Of a DNA stretch of 64,000 nt, positions 21,562-31,800 are shown piece after piece; the first letter of the stretch is position 1, and every line of letters starts with the position of its first letter. The DNA comes from Pseudoalteromonas rubra (GTDB lineage: Bacteria > Pseudomonadota > Gammaproteobacteria > Enterobacterales > Alteromonadaceae). The position numbers and the translations under genes are program-made. The DNA is taken from contig NZ_PNCI01000013.1 of NCBI RefSeq assembly GCF_005887095.1, positions 62,001 to 126,000 of the forward strand. Reading direction: 5' to 3'. Below the pieces are notes generated by a model. That model ran no database searches and was not told the DNA's origin. It saw only the letters and a program-made list of their open reading frames with translations.

Positions 21562-24006
21562 TCACATGCGGCTTTTGACCCGATTGGTTGCCTGAGCCGT
21601 GGCCGGATCATCTGGCCAAAAGTGCTTGGGATAGCGTCCTTTCATCTCTTTTTGCACTTCACGATAGCTGGATTGCCAGAAATGCGCCAGGTCTTGGGTG
21701 AGTTGCAGCGGGCGCTGCGCCGGAGACAGGAGTTCCATCAGTACCGGCAGGCGCCCCTCACACAATATCGGGCTGTGGCTCATCCCATAGACTTCCTGCA
21801 TCCGCACCGATAAACGAGCCGGACCATCAAGCTGGTAGTGAATACGTATATTTGACCCGCTTGGAACAGTGATTCGCTGTGGTAATAGTGCATTAAGACG
21901 CTGCTGCTGCGCCCACTCCAGATTGCTTAACAAGGCAGCATGTAAATCAAGCTTTTTTAACTGGGGAAGTTGTTTCACATCGCTCAGATAGGGCGCAAGC
22001 CAAACTTCCACCTTTGCCAGCAAACTAGCTTCATCTATCGCCTGAAACTCCTGAGGGTATAACGCTTGCGCCAACGTCATCCTGGTCAGTAGGCCTTCAC
22101 AGTCTGCATAGTCTTTAAATATCGGCAAACCTTGCTGGCGGACTAGGGTAAGCCAGGCTTCTGTACGCAACTCAGTATCTATCGGACCTGGCGCAGGCTT
22201 CGCGGTATAAATCCAGTGCCCCAGATATAGTCGCTGCTCATGAACAAATTGCCCTGATTTTTGCTCAAATTCACAGACATCACGTTCACGAAACAGATGA
22301 GGCAATGCATTTTGTACATGTTTGGGCTCAAAAGCAGTTGCGCTAAATATTTGCAGGCCTTTGTGCCCGCCTAAATCGGCAATTGCCAGATAGTCAGCAT
22401 CCTGCCAATATTCCTTGTGCGCACTTACACCAGCCCCATTAGCCAGTACCCAGCCCTGCCCACGACGCTTTGCAAGGCGGTCCGGAAACGCCAGCGCGAC
22501 CACCAGAGGTAAATGCTCTATCGCCAGTTCATCGGATGTATGCTGTAACTGTGCGCGGCGCAACCAAAATAGCAGTTGCTGACGAAACACAGGGTGAGGG
22601 CGAGTAGCTTGCTGCTGCAGGGCAACGCTGAGTTCAGCGGATGCCGATACCCGACTCTCTAACAGCGCAACAAAATAGCAGCCAAGCTGCACAATGCCTG
22701 GATATTCAGCTTCTAACTCTTGTGATTTTAATAGCATGTGGCCAAAGCGAGGATCCGCACCCAGCGACTGGACCTGTTTGCCCAATGGCGTAACACGGCC
22801 ACGAATATCAATGAGTTCCAGCGCGTTTAATAACTCGTTCGCCTTTGCAAGCTGCGCATCTGTGGGCATGTCCAATAATGCCAGTTCATGAATTTCGCTG
22901 CCCCACACTTTGGCCTCAAGCATCAGACCACTCAGATCACTACACAAAATATCAGGCCGGTCATAGCCATCTCGACGCTCAAACAACGCCTTACTCCCCA
23001 GCCGATAAACGACCCCGGCTTCAATACGCCCTGCCCGCCCCGCTCGTTGCACCGCAGAGCTACGAGAAATAGACTGAGTGACCAACTCACTGACACCAGT
23101 GCGCAGGTTGTAATGTGCTGCCCGTCGCTTGCCGCTGTCCACAACAACACGGATTCCTTCTATTGTCAGTGAGGTTTCAGCGACATTGGTAGTAAGTACC
23201 ACCTTACGCATTCCTTTAGGTGCAGGTGCAATAGCAGCCTGCTGAGTTTGCTTATCCTGCTCCCCGGACAACGTTGCTAGTAATAATTGTGGATCAGATG
23301 CTATCGTGTTCTGAAGTGCATCGGATACATATCGAATTTCTTTTTGCCCGGGTAAAAATACCAGTACACTGCCAGACTGTTCACTGAGCGCCTGGCGCAC
23401 TATGGGTGGGATTTGCTCTAGCCAGCGGCTCTCATCTTTGAGTGGAATATACACCTCATCAATCGGAAAACTACGTCCGTCGGAGCGCACCGCAGGGCAA
23501 TCCAGAAATTGCTGATATCGCTCACTATCCAGGGTCGCCGACATCACCAGTATATGCAGGTCGTCACGCAAAGCCTGTTGTGATTCCAGAGCAAATGCCA
23601 ATGCCGTATCTGCTGCTAAAGAGCGCTCGTGAAACTCATCAAAGATAAGTAAATCGACCCCTTCCAGCTCAGGGTCAGCCTGAAGTAAGCGCGTTAATGT
23701 GCCTTCAGTCACAATTTCAAGCTGGGTACGTGCGGAGACTTTAACTTCCTGACGGATCCTGAGGCCCACTCGCTCACCGACGGCCTCATTCAGTTGCGCA
23801 GCCAGAAAACGGGCAATATTACGTGCAGCCAGTCGCCTGGGTTCCAGCATAATGATACGTTTAAAGTGTCCATCCAGCATCAGTTGTAACGGCAACCAGG
23901 TAGACTTACCCGCGCCAGGTGGTGCCTGAAGCAAAACTCGGGGTTGCGTAGTGAGTTGCGATAGAAGTTGATCATAAACGGCCTGGATAGGTAGCACTGT
24001 ACTCAT
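21562..24006 (-). CDS. hrpB: HrpB-type DEAH-box ATP-dependent RNA helicase
   Basis: 814 residues, the normal HrpB length. Helicase motifs are in order: I PPGAGKST, II DEFH (DEFHERSLAADTALAF region), III SAT, VI QRAGRAGR, then the helicase-associated and HrpB-specific C-terminal domains (YPKHFWPDDP near the end is typical). HrpB is a widely conserved proteobacterial DEAH protein with unclear cellular role in RNA metabolism. ATG at 24006. It is a single gene with nothing unusual inside. A lone ATACCAATT at 21526-21534 downstream resembles one end of the palindromic element at 24194. Confidence 0.95.
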   Translation of the reverse strand: MSTVLPIQAVYDQLLSQLTTQPRVLLQAPPGAGKSTWLPLQLMLDGHFKRIIMLEPRRLAARNIARFLAAQLNEAVGERVGLRIRQEVKVSARTQLEIVTEGTLTRLLQADPELEGVDLLIFDEFHERSLAADTALAFALESQQALRDDLHILVMSATLDSERYQQFLDCPAVRSDGRSFPIDEVYIPLKDESRWLEQIPPIVRQALSEQSGSVLVFLPGQKEIRYVSDALQNTIASDPQLLLATLSGEQDKQTQQAAIAPAPKGMRKVVLTTNVAETSLTIEGIRVVVDSGKRRAAHYNLRTGVSELVTQSISRSSAVQRAGRAGRIEAGVVYRLGSKALFERRDGYDRPDILCSDLSGLMLEAKVWGSEIHELALLDMPTDAQLAKANELLNALELIDIRGRVTPLGKQVQSLGADPRFGHMLLKSQELEAEYPGIVQLGCYFVALLESRVSASAELSVALQQQATRPHPVFRQQLLFWLRRAQLQHTSDELAIEHLPLVVALAFPDRLAKRRGQGWVLANGAGVSAHKEYWQDADYLAIADLGGHKGLQIFSATAFEPKHVQNALPHLFRERDVCEFEQKSGQFVHEQRLYLGHWIYTAKPAPGPIDTELRTEAWLTLVRQQGLPIFKDYADCEGLLTRMTLAQALYPQEFQAIDEASLLAKVEVWLAPYLSDVKQLPQLKKLDLHAALLSNLEWAQQQRLNALLPQRITVPSGSNIRIHYQLDGPARLSVRMQEVYGMSHSPILCEGRLPVLMELLSPAQRPLQLTQDLAHFWQSSYREVQKEMKGRYPKHFWPDDPATAQATNRVKSRM

Positions 24007-24193
24007 TGATATTGCTTTGTCTAATCTGATATGGGGCTAGTTTATACTAACCCATTCAAAAAAGTGACTCATTCAAAGCAAGTTGCATGACCGGTGCCCT
24101 CAGTAAAGCGCAACTTTGACCTGAAAAAGTGGACAGCCAGCTATTTGAGTGAAATGATCCCTGCTACCTAACACCCCGCACTATAGACAAGTT

Positions 24194-24365
24194 ATACCAA
24201 TTTGCTTAATTAAGTGTTCTATTTTGAGGCGAGAAAATATCGTCGATAACCAGGCAAAAATTTGCGAACTCATACCTTAGGTAAAGGTTCTAAATGAGAA
24301 ATTTTTAACACCGTTAGCGGCATATTTGCGCCTTCAAATTGAACAAGTATTGAGTGAATTGGTAT
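24194..24365. repeat. 172-bp MITE-like palindromic element with ATACCAATT ends
   Basis: Terminal inverted repeats ATACCAATT (24194-24202) and AATTGGTAT (24357-24365). The two arms are imperfectly complementary along their whole length: GTTCTATTTTGAGGCG on the left against GTTCAATTTGAAGGCG read from the right arm, and CGATAACC against CGCTAACG further in. The element would therefore fold into one long hairpin, centred near ACCTTAGGTAAAGGT. No ORF inside. This is the structure of a non-autonomous MITE. Its right end lies next to the AAAGAGGA ribosome binding site of the gene at 24379. Confidence 0.72.
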
Positions 24366-24378
24366 TAAAGAGGAATGC

Positions 24379-24933
24379 ATGACTCCCAGTGGGCACCTGA
24401 TGATGAGCTGGCTATGCGGTGCCAGTACAGTCTCAACAAAACGAGAACGGATACTTATCACTGTAGCGGGCTTGTCCCCTGATGTAGATGGCATCGGCCT
24501 GCTGGCTGACTGGATCACAGGCACAACGCGTTTCTATCATCAGTGGCATCACGTTTTAGGTCATAATCTGTTGTTTGCGCTAGGCATCGCAACCTGTGCA
24601 AGTTTACTGGCCCGGACCAGAAAGAAATGCGTATGGCTGATGTCATTTGTCGCAATCCATTTGCATCTGCTCACCGACCTAACCGGCTCAAGAGGACCGG
24701 ACGGGTATCAATGGCCAATCCAGTACTTATACCCATTCAATCATACCGGGTACACCTGGCAGGGCCAGTGGGCCCTGAATGCCTGGCAAAATCACCTTAT
24801 TTGGTTATTCCTTGCATTGGCCTGTATAGGATACATACGACACAGCAATATTTCATTTTTTGAACTGTTTGGGCCCAGGCTGGACGAGGCTGCACGTTCA
24901 CTGTGCGCCAGACTCATGTCCAGACATTGCTGA
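24379..24933 (+). CDS. YdjM/YbcI-like membrane-bound metal-dependent hydrolase
   Basis: 184 residues of the PF04307-type inner-membrane protein family. Visible are the N-terminal SGHLMMSWL, the Asp pair in GLSPDVDGIG, HHVLGHN, and HLLTDL, the His/Asp set thought to bind metal, between several membrane helices. The E. coli relative YdjM is SOS-regulated, but no LexA box is seen here. The ribosome binding site AAAGAGGA directly abuts the MITE-like element at 24194-24365, so any promoter must lie inside or beyond that element. It is convergent with the response regulator gene at 24993. Confidence 0.82.
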   Translation: MTPSGHLMMSWLCGASTVSTKRERILITVAGLSPDVDGIGLLADWITGTTRFYHQWHHVLGHNLLFALGIATCASLLARTRKKCVWLMSFVAIHLHLLTDLTGSRGPDGYQWPIQYLYPFNHTGYTWQGQWALNAWQNHLIWLFLALACIGYIRHSNISFFELFGPRLDEAARSLCARLMSRHC

Positions 24934-24992
24934 GGGCTGTTAAGCCTCTCTTGTGTCCTTGTTTGGTAACATGTCAAAGCTGGGCTGCCTTG

Positions 24993-25922
24993 TTATGACG
25001 ACACGGCCATACACGCCTGGTATTGATTACGGCCACATTCTTTTGCGTTGTACAGCGCGCTGTCCGCTTGCTCAATAAGTTCGGCAGGCGTCGTCGCTTT
25101 GGTACTGCCTGTACACGACAAACCCACACTCACAGTCACAACTTTGTGAGGAGAACAAGGGTGGACAATGGCCAGATCTGCGATGCTTTGTACTACCTCG
25201 GATGCGAACTGTTGTGCACTGTGTATTGATGTATCAGGTAACAGTACTGCAATTTCCTCACCGCCATAGCGACAGACCAGGTCTACGGGGCGCCTGGCAC
25301 ATTCAGATACTTGCCTGGTCACGCTTTTTAATGCTTGATCCCCTTCCAGGTGGCCCAGACTGTCATTAAATTTCTTAAAGAAATCAATATCAATCAGCAA
25401 CAGGGTCAAGGGCACGCGGCGGCGTACACTATCTTTTAACAGGCGGTCGATTTCGATATCAAAAAAGCGACGGTTATACAGCTCGGTCAGACCATCTACA
25501 AACGACTGATTGGTCAGGATATCGGCCTGCACTTTGTACTTTAGGTGGGTGGTGATACGTTTGACCAGCGTACTGGCAACCAGAGGTTTTTCAATGAAAT
25601 CCACAGCCCCCGCATCCCAGCATTTTTCCTGTACTTTTGGCTCCTGACTTGAGGTGATAAAAAGCAATGGAATATCGGCAAGTTCTGGTTGTGACTTGAG
25701 CGCTTTACATGCTTCAAGTCCTGACATGCCTTCTAAATTAATATCCATAACAATTAAGTCTGGCTTAATTTTATGGCACACTTTTAATGCTGTTTCTGCA
25801 CTTTCAAAGCTAACCGTGCGACAAACTGGCTTGAGTATTCTGCTAACCAGCTTGCGTACCAACTTTGAATCGTCAACCACCAATACCGTACAACTCTCGA
25901 TACTGTGTACAATTTCAAACAT
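24993..25922 (-). CDS. response regulator diguanylate cyclase (REC-GGDEF)
   Basis: 309 residues. The REC domain (about 10-125) has VVDDSK, the phospho-acceptor Asp in VMDINLEGMSG and a Lys in FIEKPL. The GGDEF domain (about 140-300) has loop GGEEI, an accepted variant of GGEEF, and an I-site RPVD five residues before it. The architecture is WspR/PleD-like: phosphorylation should switch on c-di-GMP synthesis. It lies 104 bases downstream of the CHASE hybrid kinase gene on the same strand, which is a candidate phosphodonor. Confidence 0.93.
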   Translation of the reverse strand: MFEIVHSIESCTVLVVDDSKLVRKLVSRILKPVCRTVSFESAETALKVCHKIKPDLIVMDINLEGMSGLEACKALKSQPELADIPLLFITSSQEPKVQEKCWDAGAVDFIEKPLVASTLVKRITTHLKYKVQADILTNQSFVDGLTELYNRRFFDIEIDRLLKDSVRRRVPLTLLLIDIDFFKKFNDSLGHLEGDQALKSVTRQVSECARRPVDLVCRYGGEEIAVLLPDTSIHSAQQFASEVVQSIADLAIVHPCSPHKVVTVSVGLSCTGSTKATTPAELIEQADSALYNAKECGRNQYQACMAVSS

Positions 25923-26026
25923 CGAATTCCATCCCGTTTACCCCGGATTCTGCCATTCTCCCCAACACTAAGACAGGTTGAACAGCCTGAGTTAATTAAC
26001 GAGGATAACACTACAATCATAGCCTA

Positions 26027-28804
26027 TTATACAGATTTCAACCGACCCAGCGCATTGCTGGGCTGCACTGCACATTCAGAAATCACTTGCCATAGCACTT
26101 TTTGCTCAATGGGCTTAGCAATATAGCTATCAAAACCTGCATGCTGATATTTTTGTCTGTCTTCGGATAACACATTAGCAGTCAGGGCTATTACTGGCAA
26201 TGTCGGATGTTGCTGCTTTATTAACTTACAGGCTTCAAGCCCATCCATCACCGGCATCTGAATATCCATCAGAACAAAATCAGGGCGCTGACGCTTTACC
26301 TGAGTGACCGCTTCCTGCCCGTTTGCCACCAGCACCACATCCGCATTACTTTTATCAAGCAAGGCACGGATCACCAGCTGGTTAATTTCGTTGTCTTCCG
26401 CCACCAAAACCCGGACACCGGACAGCTCAGGAAGTACCACCAGCTCCTCTGACAAACTGCTCTGAGTGTGGGCACTTTTCTCAAGCGGCAGAAATACGGT
26501 AAACACGCTACCCACGTTTTCCATACTTTGCACGTCAATGCTGCCTGACATCAACTCAACCAGAGAGTGGGTAATAGACAAACCAAGACCCGTGCCACCG
26601 AATTTTCGGGTGGTTGATTTGTCGGCCTGCTCAAAGCGTTGAAATAAGCGCTCCAGTGCTTCTTTGCCAATGCCCACGCCGGAATCGCGCACGGTAAATA
26701 CCACGCCAGGCTCACCTTGTACTTCTTCAATCTCAAGGTCTACACCACCGCGCTGGGTAAACTTTATGGCATTAGACAGCAGATTGAGCAGTATTTGCCG
26801 GATCCTGACCGCATCTCCTTCCCAACTAGCGTGCTCAAAACTGCCCGTCACAGACAAGTAGATCCCTTTCTGAGAGGCCACTGTTTGTAAGTCTGACTGA
26901 ATATGGCTGATCAATTCGCTCAGGTTAAACGGCCGGACCTCCAGTGTCAGCTTACCAGCCTCAATCTTAGAGAAATCCAAAATATCATTGATAATAGTGA
27001 TCAAGGCTCTGGCCGAGTAAGTGGCTTTTTCCAGGTATTCCCTTGCTCTGCTGGACAGGGGTTCCTCGTTCAGTAGCTGCAAGGTGCCGTATAAACCATT
27101 CATGGGTGTGCGGATCTCATGACTCATATTGGCCAAAAATTCAGACTTAGCCCGGGTAGCCTGCTCTGCGACTTGTTTGGCTTCCGCCAGAGCCTGTTCA
27201 TGCTCCAGCTGTTCAGTCAGGTCATACGCTACCCCCAGAAACCCCACCAGCTGGCCTCGATTATCCTGTAATCGTGATACACTCAGGCGCACAGGTGTAA
27301 GTTGCGCGCTCTTTTTAACATAGGTCCAGTTATTGATGTCATTTTTGCCAAGCCGCGCTTTCGCCACAAAGGCTTCAAAGCCTGGCTCCACAGGATAACC
27401 CAACTCCTGAGACAGTTCTTCGGCACGTTGAACCACTTCGAGTTCCAAATGAAACACGGCAGGCGTGAGTTTGCCAATCATTTCCTCGGCTTTATAACCC
27501 AGCAGTTTCTCAGCCGCAGGGTTAAACACCGTAATGACCCCATCCACGTCGGTTGCCACCACCGAATAAGTCGCACTGTCTAAAATACTGCGCTGTAGCG
27601 CACCCACTTGTTCTATTTCAGCGGTTCGGGCCTGCACTTTTTGCTCTAATACGGCATTGGCTTCAGATAACGCCCTCTCGCGGGTTTCAGACAAGTCCAG
27701 CTGATGTGCTTTAGACTGGTGTGCACGCAAGACCAGCAATTGCACACAAAATATCACCAGCATCAGTGCCAAAGTGATCATGACCGCTTCGCGCAATGCC
27801 CGGTATGGGCTGGGTAACCCAAGTCCCTGAATGTAATCATTCGTGGGGCTGAGTTCGAGCCGCCAGGTGCGACCGTACAACTGGATCACACTATGTCCCC
27901 GATACTGGCTGAGCTGTGTCTGTGCTTCACCGCGGCTAAAAAACAAGGTGCTGGCCTGGCGGTCTATATCTTTGATCTTAGCTACCAGATTGCGTTTAAT
28001 CCCTGTCAATGAACCCAGTACTTCATCAATAAGTATTGGGCTGTAACTCCAGCCTGCTAGTTGCGACATGCGCTCTGCCGGGGTATCAGGTGCATCGCTT
28101 TGGGTGTAAACCGGCATCAAAATCAAAAAGCCATGCTGTACCTTCTGATTGGCTTGCACCAGAGTGATGGGTGCCGTCAGCATCACCTCGGCGCGTCTGG
28201 CGGCCTCGGTTGCCGCAACCCGGCGCATTGTTTCAGAGCCAATGTCCAGCCCCACGGCCTGTTTATTGCGCGATTCAGGTTCAATAAATTGGATCACATA
28301 CAAACTTTGTTCGTGGGGCGTTAGCTGCTTGATGTTAAATTGTTTATCGGGCCGCTGTTGTCGCGCCCCCTGCACAAACGCCGCTTTATTCTCAAAAGGC
28401 ACAAAGCGGATAAAGCCAAACCCCCGGGCACCGGGAAACTCCCGTTCATGATAGCGACTGCCGGCATAACGCTGCATGCGTTCATAGTCAAAGTGTTCTA
28501 CCCCCACTGTCTGAGTGGCACCGCGCAAGCCTGCCAGGCCGTATCGATACAATGCCATCCGCTCTTGCACCGCCTGAGTAAGCAGTGCCAAGTCGGCTGC
28601 CACGGCCTCTTTTATTCGTGTATCAATACCTTGCAGATGAGACTGATGGCTATACCAGCCACCCAAGGTGCCCATCCCCATTACGAGCAGCAAAGGCCAA
28701 ACAAGTTGCCACAGAGACCGGTTATTCTGTTGTGGTGCATCCTGATGGTTTGTCACATTACTCACCTTACTCCGCCCTGCCACCCTTTTAATGGGGCAAG
28801 GCAC
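26027..28804 (-). CDS. hybrid sensor histidine kinase: CHASE-PAS-HisKA-HATPase-REC
   Basis: About 925 residues. TM1 is about 33-52; the periplasmic part has CHASE-type features (GVEHFDYERMQRY, FPGARGFGFIRFVP, QSLYVIQFIEP, VGLDIGSETMRR); TM2 is about 340-362. PAS follows (ATYSVVATDVDGVITVFNPA), then HisKA with FLANMSHEIRTPMNG, HATPase (N box NLLSNAIKF, G boxes DSGVGIG and GTGLGLS) and a C-terminal REC (VAEDNEINQ, MDIQMPVMDG). The signal is unknown; CHASE domains often bind small molecules outside the membrane. Start is GTG at 28804, but in-frame GTG codons at 28765 or 28756, nearer a GGAG, are alternatives. It follows the next kinase gene by only 21 bases. Confidence 0.93.
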   Translation of the reverse strand: MPCPIKRVAGRSKVSNVTNHQDAPQQNNRSLWQLVWPLLLVMGMGTLGGWYSHQSHLQGIDTRIKEAVAADLALLTQAVQERMALYRYGLAGLRGATQTVGVEHFDYERMQRYAGSRYHEREFPGARGFGFIRFVPFENKAAFVQGARQQRPDKQFNIKQLTPHEQSLYVIQFIEPESRNKQAVGLDIGSETMRRVAATEAARRAEVMLTAPITLVQANQKVQHGFLILMPVYTQSDAPDTPAERMSQLAGWSYSPILIDEVLGSLTGIKRNLVAKIKDIDRQASTLFFSRGEAQTQLSQYRGHSVIQLYGRTWRLELSPTNDYIQGLGLPSPYRALREAVMITLALMLVIFCVQLLVLRAHQSKAHQLDLSETRERALSEANAVLEQKVQARTAEIEQVGALQRSILDSATYSVVATDVDGVITVFNPAAEKLLGYKAEEMIGKLTPAVFHLELEVVQRAEELSQELGYPVEPGFEAFVAKARLGKNDINNWTYVKKSAQLTPVRLSVSRLQDNRGQLVGFLGVAYDLTEQLEHEQALAEAKQVAEQATRAKSEFLANMSHEIRTPMNGLYGTLQLLNEEPLSSRAREYLEKATYSARALITIINDILDFSKIEAGKLTLEVRPFNLSELISHIQSDLQTVASQKGIYLSVTGSFEHASWEGDAVRIRQILLNLLSNAIKFTQRGGVDLEIEEVQGEPGVVFTVRDSGVGIGKEALERLFQRFEQADKSTTRKFGGTGLGLSITHSLVELMSGSIDVQSMENVGSVFTVFLPLEKSAHTQSSLSEELVVLPELSGVRVLVAEDNEINQLVIRALLDKSNADVVLVANGQEAVTQVKRQRPDFVLMDIQMPVMDGLEACKLIKQQHPTLPVIALTANVLSEDRQKYQHAGFDSYIAKPIEQKVLWQVISECAVQPSNALGRLKSV

Positions 28805-28825
28805 TTTGTCCTTTTTGTCAATCCG

Positions 28826-31800
28826 CTAGTTTTCATTGCTTTGTTTTGACGCAGACGACGCAGTGAACACGTCTTCTTGCAGCACCTGCTCCAGTACCAG
28901 ATACTGAGCTTCAATGTTGTCGACCAGTGTGCCGTAGTCGGTCCCATCTTCATGGCTGGCGCCTTCTTCCAGCTTGGCCAGTAACTGGGTCAGCCGCTGC
29001 GCACCTATGTCTGCACTTTGTCCGCGCAAGGCATGGCTGATCTGCTTAACCTGACCATGGTCTTGTTTATTACAGTGCTCCTTCAGAGATAACAATTTCT
29101 GGGGGGCTTTATTATAAAACAGCATACAAATTTGCAGATACAGCTCGGCGTCACCTTGCAAACGTGCAATGGTGCCATCTACATCAAGCACTTTCCCCGT
29201 CAGCTCAGGCGCCTGCTCAGCCTCCTGAGCTGCTACACTCTGTCCTGAGGGACTTGATGAAGGCATATCGGCGGGCTGATGTGATGGATAATGCCTTTTT
29301 GGCTGTTGGTATGACTTAAACTTAGACAATACATCAAATAGCAGTTTGGGCTGTATCGGCTTAGTCACGTAGTCGTCCATGCCCGCAGCCAGGCACCGTT
29401 CGCGCTCACCAGACATCGCATTCGCCGTCATCGCAATAACCGGGATATGCCGAAAAGACTCTCCCCCTTTTCCCTCCCGAATCAAGCGCGTTGCCTGATA
29501 GCCATCCATGGTGGGCATATTGCAGTCCATTAAAACGGCAAATACAGGCTGGTTGTTTTTTTCAGAGTTTAATAGCGCGCTCAATGCCTCGTGGCCCGAT
29601 TGGCAGGTCACCACATGGGCATGGATCCCCTGCAGGATCCCCCGGGCTACTTCCCGGTTGATCTGATTGTCGTCTACAATCATCACAGTTGCACCGCCCA
29701 AGTCGTTCTGCTCAGTACATTGCATGCTGGGTACCATGACCTGGTGCTGATTTTTTAGCATCTTAGCAATCGCATCCTGATCAAAGACCGACAAAAAAGC
29801 CCCCAAACGGATAGGTTTAACCAGTTTAGCTAAACAGCCCTCTGTAACATTCTGATGCGTAAACTCGCTATACAGTACTATGGCTCGCTCATACATAGGG
29901 GTATCGACCAGGTTCTGCACATGGGGATGGTCGTGGTCAACCACGACAAACTCACCATCGCGCTCCACCACAATACCGCCATATTTACCTATCACATGCA
30001 CAAGATAACTGCGCTCGCGGGCGTCTTCTACATGAAGCTCGAAACGCCGACCATCCAGCGTATTTTCATGAGGCTTAGGCTTGGCCGTATCCAGTGCAAA
30101 TGGCAGGGTAAAATAAAACTTGCTGCCGACATTTTTCTGCGACTCAAAGCCGATTTCTCCGCCCATTAATTCACACAGATTCTTGCAAATCGACAGGCCC
30201 AGTCCGGTGCCACCAAACTCTGCACTGACACCACTGTCTTCTTGAGTAAAGGCAGAGAAAATTTTATGGTGATTATGTTTATCTATTCCAACCCCAGTGT
30301 CTTCCACGGTTACAGTGAGGTTCACCTTACCCTCTTCCTGCGTAGTCTGAGCACGTACGCAGACGCCCCCCTTACTGGTAAACTTGATGGCATTGCTCAC
30401 CAAATTAAAGACGACTTGCTTAATCCGCCCGGCATCTCCCGCCAGCTCAACAAAGTCAATGTCTGTTACATCCACCACCAGGCTCAACTGTTTCTCATAG
30501 GCTTTTAGCGAAATGGAAGTGACAACATGCTCTACCACTGAAATAGGATTGAGAGGCTCCTGTTCCAGTTCCAGCTTGCCGGCCTCAATTTTTGATAAAT
30601 CAAGAATATCGTTGATCAAAGAGGCCAGTGTCGAGGAGCTGGTTTCGGTCATCTCAAGATAAGACAGCTGTTTTTTGGTCAGTGGTTCGCGGCGAATGAG
30701 ATTAAGCGTGCCCAAAATACCATTCAGTGGTGTGCGCATTTCGTGGCTGATGGTAGAGATAAAGGCACTTTTTACCGCCGAAGCTTTCACCGCCTTCGCC
30801 TTCTCTGCTTCCAGCTCAGCTGTGCGTTCTTTGACCTGCCGCTCAAGGCCTTCATTAGCACTTTTAACTTGCTGTTCACTAAGCTTTTCTTTGGTTGTGT
30901 CACGGCCAAATAAGGTTATCCCAACCAGTTGGTTATCGGGACCACGTACGGGTGAAACGGTAAAGTTAACATGTCGGATCTGCTCTTGTAGCGTGTAGCT
31001 TTCGTACCAATCGGTGCTTTTTGTGCCGTTTTCATTTTTAAAATATGTCACGGCATCCTGCAAACGATCCATAGGTAATTCAATCAAGTCGGTGATGTTG
31101 TGCTGCCGCTCGCTGGCCGCCAGGCTGGGGAAAATCAGCAAAGACGCACTATTGTAAGTCTGTACATTCAACTGAGTGTCAAAACTGATGATAGGCTCAT
31201 CCGCCCCGTCAATAATAGACTCATACACCGCCTTATCTTCCTGATACTGCTCACGATTACGATAAAAAAGTACAATACCGCCCATAAATAACAGCAGCAC
31301 CAAGGTGACCACAGCCAGCAGCATGTAGCTTGACAAACGTCGCTCATTTAATAACGTAGCAGCCTGCTGCGGCAAGGCAATGGCGGTAATAAACATTTCG
31401 TGCCCAGGCCCCTGATAACCACTGTTTAACTCTCGCTGTATGGCAACCTGCATTACCGAAGTACCATGTTTTGCAACACCGTCAACACGCCCTTTTGCTG
31501 TGCTGTGTAACTTAAAGTCATCATCAAACAGCCTGGGCCTGGCCAGATCCCGGGTATAATGAAACACCGGTTCCGGGCCATAAATATAGTGTCCCTGATG
31601 ATCGGTCAGGTAATATTCCCCGGTATCACTATTGAGTAAATCAATCAGCTGCCGGGCACTGGAATTCAGCACCAATAAACCAAACAGATCGTTTTCTGCA
31701 TCAAACAACGGCATGGCAATGCGCAGTACAGGAGTAAACGGACGCTGCACTTTGTTATTCTCAAAATTCAGGGAAATACGCGATGCAAAGTGCATTTCTT

